A stretch of 64,000 bases of DNA from Proales similis (Eukaryota; Rotifera; Eurotatoria; Ploima; Proalidae), in the NCBI GenBank assembly GCA_019059635.1, contig JAGVRJ010000007.1, forward strand, positions 1,612,001 to 1,676,000, given 5' to 3'. Positions 45,214 through 58,180 of the stretch are shown here, one piece after another; position 1 is the stretch's first letter; every line of letters begins with the position of its first letter. The translations under genes were made by a program, and so were the position numbers. The notes under the pieces were generated by a model, which did no database searches, was not told the DNA's origin, and saw only the letters and a program-made list of their open reading frames with translations.

Positions 45214-47357
45214 TCAAAAGTACCCGGCGGCCTTCTCCAAAGACTCTTCACACGCGTCTTCGAAAGATTTAAACGTCTCTCTGAACGGTCGCACTAGGCC
45301 AACAGGCTTGCAGAGGCAATCTTCTTTTCGACCGGTGCAATCGCTGGCTGTTTTTGAGCTCTTGCCTAACCTGTGTTGGCTACAGTCGATCGCACAGCTT
45401 TGATAGAGGCCTTCGTCGTCGTAGTCTTGACTGTTTTCGCTACTCGATGCATTGCTGCTGCTGCTGCTGTTCAGACTTTCATTCGAGCTCAATTGAATTA
45501 TCATGAGACTGTTTCGAAACGTCACATGGCGACTATGATTGCTCGTTCTTCTCGTTCCGGCTTTGATGAGCTTGTTGAATCGCTGGTTTACGTAGGCCAG
45601 GTGTGACTCTTTAGCCTGGTCTGCGAACAGAGCGACACTAGCACTGGTGCGGGCATCAGAAAACGTTTCCTTTTCGTCATCTGGTACGAATTCAAGACTG
45701 TAGGAATGAGAAGAAGAGAGGGAGCTTGATTCTGAAAGTCTAGAGTCAATCGAGTCCGTTGTAGAAGAAGAAGAAGAAAAATTGTCGTAATGAAATTCGT
45801 TGGCATCAACATGAAATTGGTCGCTGGCGCAAAACTCGTGAATTGACTCTGAACTAATCGTCGAGCGGTTGATTAGCCGGGCGAGCTCGTCTGATTCAAT
45901 TGAACTCTGCTGAGAAGCTCTTTCGGAAAGCGGCGAATCTGTGGGCGAGTCGATTGGCGACACTGATGACGCAGATTTACTGGTCATCTCCGAAGCACTT
46001 CTGGCATGATGCGAATAAAGGTTTTTGAGCACGGCCACGCTGATAACCGACAGCTTCACATTGACAGAATTGACAAGCGGACGAAGTTTAGAATCGACGC
46101 CCAGCTCGAGCATTTTAGCCAACTCTTGGTCCGAGCCGGTCGACATTGACCATAATATTCCGCACGTGTCTACAACTGCATCCAAGTCAACACTTGTCAG
46201 ACATTTGCGCATTAAAATCTCGTAAACGCTTAAGGCGTTCAATTGTTCTCGGTAGGTCCAATCCACAGCGCACAGAACAACAAGCGAGCGTAATAGACGA
46301 ATTGACTTGTTACGAGTCGGCTCGTTGCCGTCCTTGATCAGACCGATCACTGTTGAAAGAGCGTTTGAGCATTTGCAAACTGCCGCTTTGAAGCGGCTCG
46401 AAGAGAAACTCAACTCTGAGAGCAAGTCAAGCGTTTCGTGCACAATTTGCAGTCTCGATTCAGACGAGTCTGTAGAGCCTTTCTGCAAAATGCCCAGTAA
46501 TGCCGGCACTGACGCTTCGATGAGCGATTGCGCACAAGTTGTTTGTTCAGAAATTCGCTTTAGCCTGTTCAAAGTGCCGCGCACAATTTCAACCGAGTCA
46601 ACGTTCAAACAGAGTTCAAACAATTTGATAATTGAATTGAGACTTTTAGAGTCGATGCTTGATGTTGTTAAGCAGTCGAAAAGGTCGAGTAGAGTTCTAG
46701 CCACGTTTGCTGATTTTGCTTTGGTCAGAAGAATGATTGTCAAAAGCTCAACGACGGCCTCGGTCAGCTGAAGCTGATGCATTATATCCAGCTGCTCTGA
46801 AGTTGAGGAAGCAAGTTGAATAAGATTTTTGCCGATTTCTGATATCGACTCGTCCTCATCGTCTACTGACTGAGTTTCATAGAAGCTTAGAATTCGATCA
46901 AAGAGCGAACATGCCAAATAATGAACCGGCTTGTCGGGAAATAGATTTATCATGGCGGCCAGAGCGTTCTCTCTGGCTCGTAATCTTGAATTGAAATTTC
47001 TCTTTTGAAAACTGTCCCAAGTAAATGCGTTGTTCTTACGCGCGGTGTACGCAATGTTAAGCAGTGAGCTCCATTCAGAAAAGAACATTTTGGTCAGCAG
47101 ATCGTAATTATGGCTGGTCCTCATTTCTTCCCGAATCACGTCAATCTCAGTCAAGCGTAATAGAACCGAGCTGTTCTGCTCCATGTTTTGGCTATTCAAG
47201 AGTGAAGCCATCGCGTACAAGTGGCTCATCTAGTTGATTTAAATTAAGGGAGCTCGATTTGGAATCCTCTTTCTGTAATGGTTACCTTTGAATGTTGATC
47301 AGCCAAGTTTGAACCAGACAGATGGGCCGAGTCAGCCGACTCGTTGGCTCGACTCAT
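45214..47357 (-). CDS. Helical (ARM/HEAT-like) repeat protein, unrecognised
   Basis: Two exons: 47357-47286 (24 codons, start MSRANESADSAHLSG) and 47229-45214, joined in phase 0 across a 56-bp intron; 695 residues. Residues about 30-430 are a regular succession of Leu/Val-rich amphipathic helices (for example LLTIILLTKAK, LFELCLNVDSVEIVRGTLNR, SIRLLRSLVVLCAV), suggesting an armadillo/HEAT-like solenoid. Residues about 430-610 are Ser-rich and probably disordered. The C-terminal 60 residues are Cys-rich with several C pairs and end EKAAGYF. I do not recognise an orthologue; a scaffold role would be inference only. Converges with SLC6-D. Confidence 0.72.
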
Positions 47358-50300
47358 TTCAATTAGATAGATGGTGAAGCAGTTTTACAACAGCCGCAAT
47401 TACACCGTTGGCAAGAGATCGATTTTTGAAACCATATCGATCAATTATTTCGCTGCGGCTTATCTCGACTCCTTTGTGTGTTGCTTGTGCGTTCGAATGT
47501 AAGCGGATGCCAAGATATTTAAAGTCTAATTTGAGGCGGCAAAATTAGAAGAGGCGGACAGAAGCAGCACGTTTACTAGCACGAACAAGCATCTGGCCAT
47601 ATCGTGTTCGCACCGAGTCCCACTCAATTATATTAAGAAGCGGCCAAATATGAGAAGGAAACGAATCAATACGGCCTAAATTGAAAATTCCAGGCGGCAG
47701 CGGCTCATTTGAAAGCTGTGCGAACAATGTGCGGAAGAGACGAATCAAAATGAAACGAGTGTATTGACGGCACACTTCCGCCTCCACTTTGCTGCCGCGC
47801 GCAGAGCGTGCAACGGTCAGCGTCCATGCGGCGGTGGTTGTTGCGTGATTTAATTTTGCCAATCGTTTGTAAATCCGCTCTTCCTTTCAATTTCAATAAG
47901 TAAATAAATGAGATGATGGATTAGCGCTCAATTGAACAGAAGCGACGTGGCAATTTCGATCGCGTGCCTGATTCTCGTAACAGTCCGTCTAACAAGCGAA
48001 GCGTGATGCGCTTATCTTTCCCTCCCTCTCTCTCTCTCTCTCTTCCGATCTTTCTCACTCACTTCCGCTCTTGCTCTTTTATTTCTCAAAATAGGCACTG
48101 ATGGGTCGCTTTTAGATTAGTTCCGTGTCATTCGTGCTTTGCCTGGTTGAAATTCAACACTTTTAATTAAGCCCAACGCCTTGAATAAAAACGAGAAAAA
48201 ATAAACTCTGACGGATAGATCTGCTGCTTGCGGCCAAAAAAGCGATAGACCCGAATACCAGACTTGACTGGATGATTAGATAATATTTATGATTGATAGG
48301 GCGCGAACAAGGACGGTGCCAGAGGCACAGCATGAAACTCAACTCTCTCTCTCGAGCAAATTTGATTCATGTGAATTGAACGCGTTTGCTTATCAGGACT
48401 GATTCCATTAGTTCGAATTGGGCTCGTACATTGAAACTCGATGAACGCACGAACTCCATTGAGATAAGTCACAGTTGGAAGATAGGCCCGCCCCTGTGTA
48501 TAGAATTGCTTGCGCTATTACCTCGATCAGGCCTGCAAACCGGGTCTATTTAGACTGGCTAATTACTTCAATTAAATAAAATTGCACTGTGCATAGATGC
48601 CCCCACGTCTGTCTGCCTGCCTGACTGATTTGGCCTGCCAGTAATAATAAGCATTCGTCCGCTATTCGTCTGTGCTGACCTTTTTTGCTCTTATTCGATT
48701 TCGTCTGATCGAGTGAATGTGCACTTGAACGAAGAGGCATCTCAGCAAGAGGAGCCATATAGCGGGAGTGAGGCACCGAAAAGGAGTCATCGGCGGCAGA
48801 TTGGATTAAAACGCCAGAGAGACTTATGTCGACTGGGTGTAGTGGCTTTCGCAGCCACTCAAAGGAATTAGAATGCGACCGGCCGATCTCAAGATTAGCG
48901 CAGGCGCTTCCAATTGTTGAGCAGATTTTTAGAGCAACTTAACAGCTAAATTGAGCGTCAGTCTAATTTAATTTAGCGAGTGACAAGTGCCACACCATGA
49001 CATCGCTAAATTTCGTCTAATCGGAAATGCCGAGCTCGTGAGACTAAATAGACACGACACAGGTCAATAATTAAGACAATGGGCACTCGTCTCCAAGCTG
49101 AGCTCTTCTATGGCTAATCAGCATAGGGCCGATGTTCAACAGAAGAAATGAATCAACAAAATCAGCAATTTCAGTTTGGTCATCGTCTATTTGCGTTCGG
49201 CTTTTGGGCTTTGATTAAGCGACTCAAAGCGACCCGGCTCCCTCCCGTTCAGAAAGCTTCTTCCCCCTGGACCATAATTAGCGCGAAAGGATGCTTCTTT
49301 CGAACTATCTGCAGTGCCCTTTCCACTCGTTCATCTGGTCGTTTTTTGAACTTTCGAACTTTTAATTTTTCAATTTTATTTAATCATTAATAGATGAGAT
49401 TGCGTCCAAGCTACTCTCAGACAACTCGACTTGATAATTTAGAGTCGCTTAGCAACTTTAATCTGCGTTCCGTTCTTGGCCTTTCTCGCTCTCTTTGGTG
49501 TCTCAATCATGACGATGGCGTCAAATTGCACTCTCTTGCACTCTCGGGTTTTATAAGTTAATGAATGACCAACAAGTAGTTGTCGGTATTGTTTATGATG
49601 TCCTCAAGCCTAAGAAGCACGCGGCCAAATATTTACCCGTCGTTGTCGTAAATAGAGGCCACGACTGTGTTTATGTAAAGAAACGAGGGAGAGAGAGAGA
49701 GAGAAAAAAAAAGAGAGGAAAAGGGGCAGAGAAAAAGCATACTGATTGCGTTAACCTCTTTCTTTTCTTTGTTCGACGAGAAACCGGCTAAGTAGCAGAG
49801 TAGAACGGTTGGCAGCTTATCTTAAACTAGCAACGTAAATCAGCAATTTACTGAGGCAACAAACTTGGAGGCGAGAAATAGTCTAAGAAAAACGAAAAGA
49901 AATTGAAAGGGAGAGACATGGTGGCTAAGGATTTCAGAGCTGAGTAAACGCTTGTTGCCAGGGCAGTGATTTCCTCCTCCTCCTTCTCCTCCTCGAGAAC
50001 AACAATAAATGCCTTGATTGATAGAGAGCTAGCCGAATAGTAGAAAGCGAGAGAGAGAGAGAGAGAGAGAAAGGAGAGAGAACAAGAGTGAAATAATATT
50101 GCTAATTAAATTCAATTTTTTATTCTCCACGTTTAATTAGAAGCGAAACGAGCGATCGTTTTGTCGTTTGTCGGCTATGATATCCCTGACGACCAGATTG
50201 GTTATGCAATTCGGAGTAAAACAGCTTAGAGAAAATTTGCTGTGTATGCCCTGCCTTCTGTATACACACACACGCATACACACTTGACTTGGCGTTTAGA

Positions 50301-50416
50301 CTGGTGCACAATTTGAATGAGACGTCGAGTTGTCGTTGTTGACTCTTAATTGCTTTGACTTTGCTTTGGCTTTAGACATTTGCCTCTGCTACTTCCGATA
50401 TGCGCATTCCGTCTAA
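47358..50416. other. Large gene-poor region with GA/TC repeats
   Basis: About 3 kb between the helical-repeat gene and TTLL4. It contains TC repeats at 48026-48043, GA repeats at 49688-49704 and 50048-50071, and TCC-rich sequence near 49975. ORFs are short with no recognisable product; a 105-codon minus-strand ORF (47862-47545) was considered and not accepted. Confidence 0.45.
50048..50071. repeat. GA microsatellite
   Basis: About 12 GA units upstream of TTLL4. A similar run lies at 49688-49704. Confidence 0.75.
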
Positions 50417-53400
50417 ATGAGCCAGCGGTTTGAATCGGGAGAAGAGCATTTCTCGAGCGACTCTCGCTCGAATAGCTCAACTCGAATTTTAAGACGCTCG
50501 CAAACATCGGCCATGATTAAGCCAGTCAACTACTTATCAGAGAATCCATTCCAGAATCCCAATTTTCTAGCCTTCAAGGACCCATTTAACCGCCTGCAGA
50601 GAGGTTCGTTTAAATATCTGATCCTGTCGGCTTTTTAACGCTTTAATTTGTTTACTCTTGACGTTGATTAGCGGCTGTTGAGACCACTTCGCTGAGATAC
50701 CAAATGAGCATGCTGAGAATGGCCAACTCGAGCTTTGCGCTGCGAAGCGAACAAGAAGAGAAACGAGCGGAAAGGGAGAAAAGGCAAAAGCGCGATGTCG
50801 AACATCCGATTCTTCGCAACGGATTCATGCAGCCTCAAGTTGTTCAACTGGCCGACTCGGACGCCAAGTCTGTGAAGAGCATTGCCGACAAAGATGATCA
50901 GTTCTTTCTGAAAAGATCTACCCTGCCGCTCAAGCCAACAAGTTCAAGTGCGAGCATTCAGCGCAGCAAAGAGCTGGCGACCAGTGTAGGCGTGGTCGCA
51001 ATCGGTAGTCGAATGGAGCCATCAAAAGCCGCACTGAACGCCTTGTTGGACTCAAGCCGGGCAAGAAACGCATTTATGGAACAAGTGAAGAGAGTCGAAA
51101 CTCAGAACTCAAAGCGAACCGCCTTAAACTCATCAAGCACGGACATGGAACGCAAACGCATGTTGAGAAGAGATTCCACTCCACGCAGTTCAATCGGATC
51201 GCTTCGCTCAGGCATTGAAAACAATTTGAACAGCAACAGAAGTTTGAGCAAAGAAGAGTCGGCAGTTGACCAGCCTGCGGCCAGGCCTTTCAATGCAAAA
51301 ACCAATTTTAGCGGGCTTTTACGCATAGACACCAAATTCAGTGGCTCCAACGACAACAGTCATCATCATCATCATGTCAGTTCACAGCCAACAGTTCAGA
51401 GCCAAAAAGCGCATGAAGCTGTTTCGGACATTTCTGCTGCAAGCAATTGTTCTGCAATCCACGTCAAAGAGCGCAATAACAATTCGAGTGATTCAGAAAT
51501 ACGGTCCGAAGAGAAAATTAGCGAAATCGCTGAGCCTCCGAATCCGAGTGGCGCGTCCAATCCGAATTTAGCAAATTTTCAGCATAAAATTCAACAATTA
51601 AACGAAAATCAAACGAGGACGCAAATATTTAGAGAGCCGGAGGAAATTTTGAATTTAAAAGGACAAGAGCAGAAGAAGAGCGAGCGAGAATCGTGCAAAT
51701 CGACAAGCAGAATAGTTGCGGCGGTGGTCAGGCCCTCCTCGAGCGCGGTGTTTGTCGAAGAAGAGCACAAGAAGAACGCAGACAAGCTGAAAAAGATGAA
51801 GATGGCAACTGAGGCGACGAGTAAAAAAACAACAAACTTGATGAAAAAATCGCAAGAAGCTTTTACTTCAGCGAGTGTGAAAGCCGATGAGGGCCAGAGC
51901 GCTGCTGAATGGTTAAGTTTAAGTGGTCTAAAAATAAACTCGCCTGGTCGGTGCAATTCAAACAAGCCTGACGTGACTACCGCTTCTAAGACTATTCATA
52001 CTGCCAGCGATGCACTTATTTCGGCCGGAACAACACAAGTAAAGCAAAGCATCGTTGATTTAAATCAATCTGTGCTCGGCAACGAAAGGTAAGCTTTTAA
52101 ATAGCTGATTTCAATAGGGCGGCCTTCTTCTTCTTCTCCTACTTGCCCGGCTCTTGTTCACCTGCATTTAAAAGCGTGAATATGAGCTTGATTGGTACGT
52201 GTCATTCAGACTCGAACGGATATGAGTTTTTGTTGACTGATCCTCGAGCATAATATGTAATTTGTGAGCAGCGAATGTGAAAAAGAATTAAGAAGCAGCT
52301 GCGAGTCGCCTAAACGAGTTGCCATGGCCACATTTAATTCGAAGCGTGCTCGGGTTATTTAATTTAGTCGTTAAATTTCTCAATCTTCATGCGATTACTT
52401 CGGCTCGTTGATTCGCTTCATTTACACAATGCCACCGCCCTTTCCAACAACACAGTCTGTAATTTTTTCTTCTCCTCGCTTAGATATTTCAGAAGCCAAA
52501 CAAAATGAAAATAATGTATTTTACACATTGAGTCTGTCGCAATCTGTTTGGCTTCTTATTCTTTTCTTTCTTATTTACCAAGTCAACAAAGTTTCAAACG
52601 TGCTTTGCGAAAAACACGGCAACTAACGCCGCCTTACTCTTTCACACGCACAGACGTTTGAGGCAGACATTCTGAGCAAGAGCAAAAAGAAATGTCCTCG
52701 CGAGCGAGTCGTTCGCCTTCAGTTTACACCGGCAGCGTTCGAATGCTTAAGCGCGGCAAGTCGTTTCTGTCTATTCGGCGACAGCATCGAACTGACATAT
52801 TCGAGCTAAATCGGCTAAACGAGCAACGTCTGAGAGAAGATAAGAGCAAGTTGAATGCCGTTTCAAATGACACATCCGACAGTGCGGTAAAGCAAAACAG
52901 TCGACTGTCTTTTCGGCTATCGACCAGCTCGCTTTCTGTAAATCAGAGTCCTCATTTGAATCAGAATGAGCAGTCACGGTCAGAAAATAGAGAACCGAAT
53001 CAATCGGCTGCTAAGCTGCCATTCATCAAGCGATCTCTGTCCAGGGTCGAAAATATTCAGCCGCTTGTGCAGAGCTCTGCGAACAAAATTGAGTCAGACG
53101 AATCGGTTGTGAACATTTCTGCGACGCGTCAGTTAAGCTCGAAGCGGGAAAGCGAAAGCCAGCTGAGATCGGCCAGTCAATTCAGCGATATGTCAGAAGA
53201 GTCTAGGTAGAGAAGAAGATCCGCCACCAATTTCATTTCCTCCTCTGTTCGAGCATTTTTCTTTTCTTAACGATTTCTACAACAACTTTAAAAGCGAACG
53301 AGAAGAGTCACGAGGATTTAGCGACGACGAAACGATGCTTCAACAACCACGCGAGGGGCCCAAGCAAGTGACCGGCAACAACACAAAATCAGCAATGAGC

Positions 53401-55968
53401 TTTGCTTCTGCATCTGGAGTTAGCGCCGAAGAAGAGATGCTCTCGAGTCCGTCGCAGTCTGACAACGAAAGTGAACCCGAAGACGAAGACGAGAGCACGG
53501 ATTCTGAGTTGACAAGCAAGTCGATGCTCGAAATTTCAGGTCTAATGACCTTGGAACTGCAGCCAAAGAACAAGAACACGTCTCGTGTGAGACCGCCTCT
53601 AATCGCTTCTCTATTCGACAATGTGCCTCCGTGCGTGAATTTTGTAACCCAAGATTACAAGAGTAAGGCAGCTGAGATGTTTTCGTCATTGGTTCACTCT
53701 TTGTTTACTTGGTTTGAATAGTCAAAGAGCCACCTGAGAACTTGAAGCGTCTTTTCAAGTGGAAAATGTGCGCAATTACGCCGAATATTGTCAAAACAAC
53801 CGTGGCACGCTCGCACTTCGACTACTCAGTCGGTGAGAATTCTCAGCCGCCGTTTGGTTATTTCTCGCTTGGAGCGCTCATTTGATTAAACTTGGAATAG
53901 GCAAACACGATTGGATCGGAACGTGGGGCTCGCATCTTAAGCCGGAATGCTTCAAGTCAATTCGAGAGTATCAAAAGGTGAGTGAGAGCACCAGACTTGA
54001 ATAAATTGCAAGCAAGCGGAAGCCATTAAAACGCCAACTTAAGATGAATCACCTGCCTGGTTCGTTTCAAATTGGACGCAAAGACCGGCTGTGTCGAAAT
54101 CTTTATCACGCGCAAGCGGTTCATGGCCGCGGCGAGTACAATTTCATTCCAATGAGCTTCGTCTTACCAGCCGACTATGCACAGCTCAAGGCTGAGGTTG
54201 AAAGCTCAAACCATAAATGGATCATCAAGCCGGTACATTAGTTGAACATGCTAGGCGGCGCATTCATCATTTCGCTCATTCATTACAATTCACATAGCCG
54301 GCCAGTGCTCGCGGTCAGGGAATTAGACTGGCGAACAAAATCGAGCAAATACCGAAGAAGAGGCCTTGTGTGGTACAACGTTACTTGTCCAATCCCTATT
54401 TGATCGACGGCCTTAAATTTGACTTGCGCATCTACGTTTACGTTACTTCATACGATCCGTTAAGGATTTACATGTTCGACGACGGCCTAACTCGGTTTGC
54501 ATCGCGAAAGTAAAATTCCGGTTCTTGACTTGTGCGTCATCAACAAGTAACGCTTGCCTCCTCTTCAGATATTCAAACTCGTCAAAGTCAATTGGCGACA
54601 AATTCATGCATCTGACAAATTACAGCATCAACAAAACAAACAAAGAGTACAAGTCGAACAACGATGAGAACGCCTGCTACGGGCATAAATGGTGAGCGTG
54701 TTCCGATTTCCGTCTTGTTTCAGCTAAACTCAAACTTTCCAAAGGAGTCTTAAAGCGCTCTGGTCCTATTTGCAGAAAAAGGGCATCAACACACAAAAAA
54801 TCTGGGAGAACATCGGTGACTTGGTCATCAAGACCATGATCTGGTAAGTTGAGATTTAATTTTGAGACGCGCGATCCGAACGAGTTGAACGGTTTTGTCC
54901 AGTGCCGATTCGCATATAAATGTGATGGTGAAGACGAATGTGAAGCGAAAGTACTCGGTTCATGAGCTGTTTGGCTTCGACGTTATATTGGACGAGAATC
55001 TAAAGCCTTGGATCGTGGAAGTAAACATCTCGCCCAGGTAAATCTGCCGACAATCTTCATCTCAATCGACCTGAAACGCTCTGCTTTTAAAGCTTGCACT
55101 CTAACTCTCCGCTGGACGTGAGTATCAAAGGGCAAATGATTGCAGATTTGCTGAACCTGTCAGGGTTCACTCTGCCCCATCCGAAGGAGTTTGCCAAAGC
55201 AGAGGGAAGGAAAACGTAAATATCGCCGCCTCTTCCTGCTCCCACCGCCTGGTTATCTTCATCTCGCTATTAAATCATTCGCGTAGATTTAAAAAAGTGC
55301 CCAAGTGTCTTATTCAAAACAAATCAATTCTTCCCCAGCAGCTATCCGCCGACGAACGCTCTAAGCACCAGTTCTTCGTTCAAAAGAGTCATGACGATGT
55401 ATGTGACAATGTGTGATTTTGGCTTTCAATTCCACTCTAATTGTGTCATTCAAGCGTATAATGCCCACAATATTGGACAAACTGACGCCGGACGACATAC
55501 GAGTCCTGGTCGAAAGTGAAGACGAGTACAACAGACGGGGCCACTTTGAAAGGATATTTCCGACCGCGCAAACAAAGCGATATTTGAAATTTTTCGACAC
55601 CAACCGCTACTACAACGCGCTGCTGCACGAATGGATTAGAAAGTTCAAACAGGCGCCAGAACGAGGCATTTCACTGCTGAATCATTTCTGCAAACGAAAA
55701 GTGCATATGCAGAATCCGGCTGAGTCGTCTGAAAATCGGGTTAGTTTGAGGCATGCATGCAGGTCAATTTATTGAGGAATTTTTCTAATTCGACTGCTCT
55801 CAAGTGGACTAGTTCAAGGACAACGAAAGGAGCGTCCTCAATGGAGAATATGTGAGCTTTTAATCAGCTTGAAAATGACCCAGAATCGCACTAAACGAAC
55901 TTTTATTTAGCTTCAACAAGAGCCAGAATAGTATCGTTTGTGCCTCGGCCGATTTGAAACAAGCCTGA
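50417..55968 (+). CDS. TTLL4: Tubulin polyglutamylase TTLL4
   Basis: ATP-grasp ligase of the tubulin tyrosine ligase-like family that adds glutamate side chains to tubulin and other proteins. Exons: 50417-50603, 50672-52088, 52667-53206, 53295-53662, 53722-53832, 53901-53977, 54044-54232, 54298-54509, 54569-54691, 54745-54843, 54903-55037, 55093-55215, 55287-55398, 55455-55739, 55813-55851, 55921-55968; about 1354 residues. The first 800 residues are Ser/Lys/Glu-rich and probably disordered. The TTL domain matches TTLL4 closely: KWKMCAITPNIVKTTVARSH, LPGSFQIGRKDRL, WIIKPPASARGQGIRL, KFDLRIYVYVTSYDPLRIY, GDKFMHLTNYSINK, HELFGFDVILDENLKPWIVE and VNISPSLHSNSPLD. The TTLL4-type extension LTPDDIRVLVESEDEYNRRG follows. 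Exon 3 acceptor, the 578-bp intron 2 and the last two exons are less certain; an earlier stop at 55931 is possible. AATAAA at 56126-56131. Confidence 0.92.
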
Positions 55969-56320
55969 GTTTGTTTAGTTCTTAAATTAAGTTGGATTTG
56001 ATTAGACCGGTTTTAGCTTTGATTCACTCAGGTCGGCCTTGCTCATGCCTAAGACATGCCTTCGGTTTTTTTTTTTTTGACTTTTCGTTTTAAAAAATAA
56101 TTTGCGACGAAGCCATAGTTTCGTAAATAAAACTTATTAAAGCAAACGTTCGGAATGTGGTGTTTTGATACTCCAACTCGAGAAACAGATTGAATGTTAA
56201 GTTAGTTTTGAACGTTGCGCTCGAGTATTGTTCATAAATGTGCGACATTGCCCTTCGTCCAGTTGCTCAAATCTTTAGGTGGCTCTCTGAAACCAGGAAA
56301 AGTAGAGAACAGCCAAAATA
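55969..56320. other. Intergenic TTLL4 to SF3B2
   Basis: About 350 bp holding the TTLL4 3' UTR (AATAAA 56126-56131), a T tract near 56068-56079 and the SF3B2 promoter. No gene. Confidence 0.4.
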
Positions 56321-58180
56321 ATGACCGTGCCCCAAATAGATGCCCATCAGAATGGTGCGCCAAGTGCCGCTTCTAACGGCACCCTAAATCAGGCCGAGTC
56401 GAGCTTTTTCGACGACGGTCTATTTGATGTTGACGACGAGGCTCAAGATGAAGTCGAAGAAGAGCAAACAAATGGCAAGGAGCAGAAGGGCGCCAAGCGA
56501 AAGAAGCAGAAAAAACGCAAGAAAGGCAAAAAACAGCCAGATCAGCCATTGAAGGAAGAAGCAGCCAGCCAGAGCGACAAAGAGAACGAGAAGAAAGGCG
56601 ATAAAATTGAGATTGAACTGGTTCCTGAGAAAATAGAGCTCGACCAAGGCTACGAAGAATTTAGTCGAGTGTTTCAGCATTTTCGTTTTGAAGAGCCGGA
56701 CGCAAAAACTGACGACAAAAAGGACGAGAATAAAAAGGCCGGACAGAGCAAAGCAGCCGAACTCGAACGTCTCAAGGCAATCATGGAAGAGGAGGACGAA
56801 GAAGAGCGCGCCCTGAAACAATCCGAACTGGAGAAGGGCAAATTGTCCAAGAAAAAACTGCGAAAACTGACAAGACTGAGCGTTGCTGCCCTCAAGCAGC
56901 TTGTGCATCGACCGGACGTGGTCGAAATGCACGATGTGACCGCACGAGATCCAAAGCTGTTGGTAATGCTCAAGGCAATGCGTAACACGGTTCCTGTGCC
57001 GCAGCATTGGTCGGCAAAGCGAAAGTATCTTCAGGGAAAGCGAGGATTCGAAAAGCCCGCATTTGATCTGCCCGACTACATAAAGCGAACTGGCATTCAG
57101 AGCATGCGCGAAGTAGTTCAGTTAAAAGACTCGAAAAAGTCGCTGAAACAAAAAATGAGAGAAAAGATCCGTCCCAAAGTGGGCAAGGTGGACATTGACT
57201 ATCAAAAGCTGCATGACGCCTTCTTCAGATACCAAACCAAACCGCGTCTCTCCATACACGGAGACATGTACTACGAAGGCAAAGAACTTGAGGCTCGTCT
57301 AAAGGACAAGAAACCAGGAGTTATGAGCGACGATCTGCGCATCGCTCTGGGAATGCCGATCGGATCCAATGCGGAGAAAATGCCACCGCCGTGGTTGATC
57401 GCAATGCAGCGTTACGGTCCGCCACCGTCCTACCCAAGTCTGAAGATTCCTGGCCTGAACGCGCCCATACCAGAAGGCTGTTCATTCGGCTATCATGCAG
57501 GTGGCTGGGGCAAGCCGCCAGTCGACGAGTTCGGACGCCCGTTGTACGGTGACGTGTTCGGAACAAATGCGTCTGAGCTACGCAATCTTGAGTTTGACGA
57601 GCCGATCGACACCGCCTACTGGGGAGAAATGGAAGAGGAAGCGTACGAAGAGATCGAGGAAGAGGAGGAAGAAGAAGAGGGCGAAGGAGAAGAGGAGGAA
57701 GAGGAAGCCGACGAGGAAGCGGAACAAGGCGAGGCTGATATGGAAACAGAACCAATCGAAGCGACAGGACTTGAGACGCCTGGCGAAGGTCTCACCACTC
57801 CAGGCGGCATATCCACATCGGTGTCGGCCGGCCTAGAAACGCCGGACGTAATCGAGCTACGCAAAAAGCGAATCGAGTCCGAAATGGAGTCCAAAGAGTC
57901 TCGAGCGCTTTACAAAGTTTTGCCTGAGAAGACCTCAACTGTGGGCGGCTCGATGATGGGCTCGGCTAAAGTTTACGACATAAACACCGACACCGAGCCG
58001 TTCAATCCAGAGGAAATGGACCTGAGCTCTGAGATGCTGCAGTCGCGCCAAGAAACGCTGAAAAGCGAAGAGCTCGACACCAAGAAGCGTAGAAAAGCGA
58101 CTGGCAACGCCTCTACCACGTCCGGAACTAGCTCGACCACCGAGGAAAAGAGCAAAAAATACCGCGAGTTCAAATTTTGA
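56321..58180 (+). CDS. SF3B2: Splicing factor 3B subunit 2 (SF3B2/SAP145), intronless
   Basis: U2 snRNP SF3b subunit that helps anchor U2 at the branch site. One uninterrupted ORF of 619 residues. Charged Lys/Glu N-terminal third, then the DUF382 core from about residue 170 (KLSKKKLRKLTRLSVAALKQ, RPDVVEMHDVTARDPKLLVM, VPVPQHWSAKRKYLQGKRGF) and the PSP motif near residues 350-400 (PPPWLIAMQRYGPPPSYPSL, GYHAGGWGKPPVDEFGRPLY). A Glu-rich run follows at about 440-470, then a conserved TPG-rich tail. Human SF3B2 is about 895 residues; the difference is mostly N-terminal (no SAP domain or Pro-rich region). No introns, in contrast to most neighbours. AATAAA at 58255-58260. Confidence 0.94.
   Translation: MTVPQIDAHQNGAPSAASNGTLNQAESSFFDDGLFDVDDEAQDEVEEEQTNGKEQKGAKRKKQKKRKKGKKQPDQPLKEEAASQSDKENEKKGDKIEIELVPEKIELDQGYEEFSRVFQHFRFEEPDAKTDDKKDENKKAGQSKAAELERLKAIMEEEDEEERALKQSELEKGKLSKKKLRKLTRLSVAALKQLVHRPDVVEMHDVTARDPKLLVMLKAMRNTVPVPQHWSAKRKYLQGKRGFEKPAFDLPDYIKRTGIQSMREVVQLKDSKKSLKQKMREKIRPKVGKVDIDYQKLHDAFFRYQTKPRLSIHGDMYYEGKELEARLKDKKPGVMSDDLRIALGMPIGSNAEKMPPPWLIAMQRYGPPPSYPSLKIPGLNAPIPEGCSFGYHAGGWGKPPVDEFGRPLYGDVFGTNASELRNLEFDEPIDTAYWGEMEEEAYEEIEEEEEEEEGEGEEEEEEADEEAEQGEADMETEPIEATGLETPGEGLTTPGGISTSVSAGLETPDVIELRKKRIESEMESKESRALYKVLPEKTSTVGGSMMGSAKVYDINTDTEPFNPEEMDLSSEMLQSRQETLKSEELDTKKRRKATGNASTTSGTSSTTEEKSKKYREFKF

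Noticed and set aside
47545-47862. 105-codon ORF on the minus strand upstream of the helical-repeat gene.
   Set aside because: No recognisable domain, no homologous text I know, no splice or promoter context; ORFs of this size are expected by chance in 3 kb of non-coding DNA.
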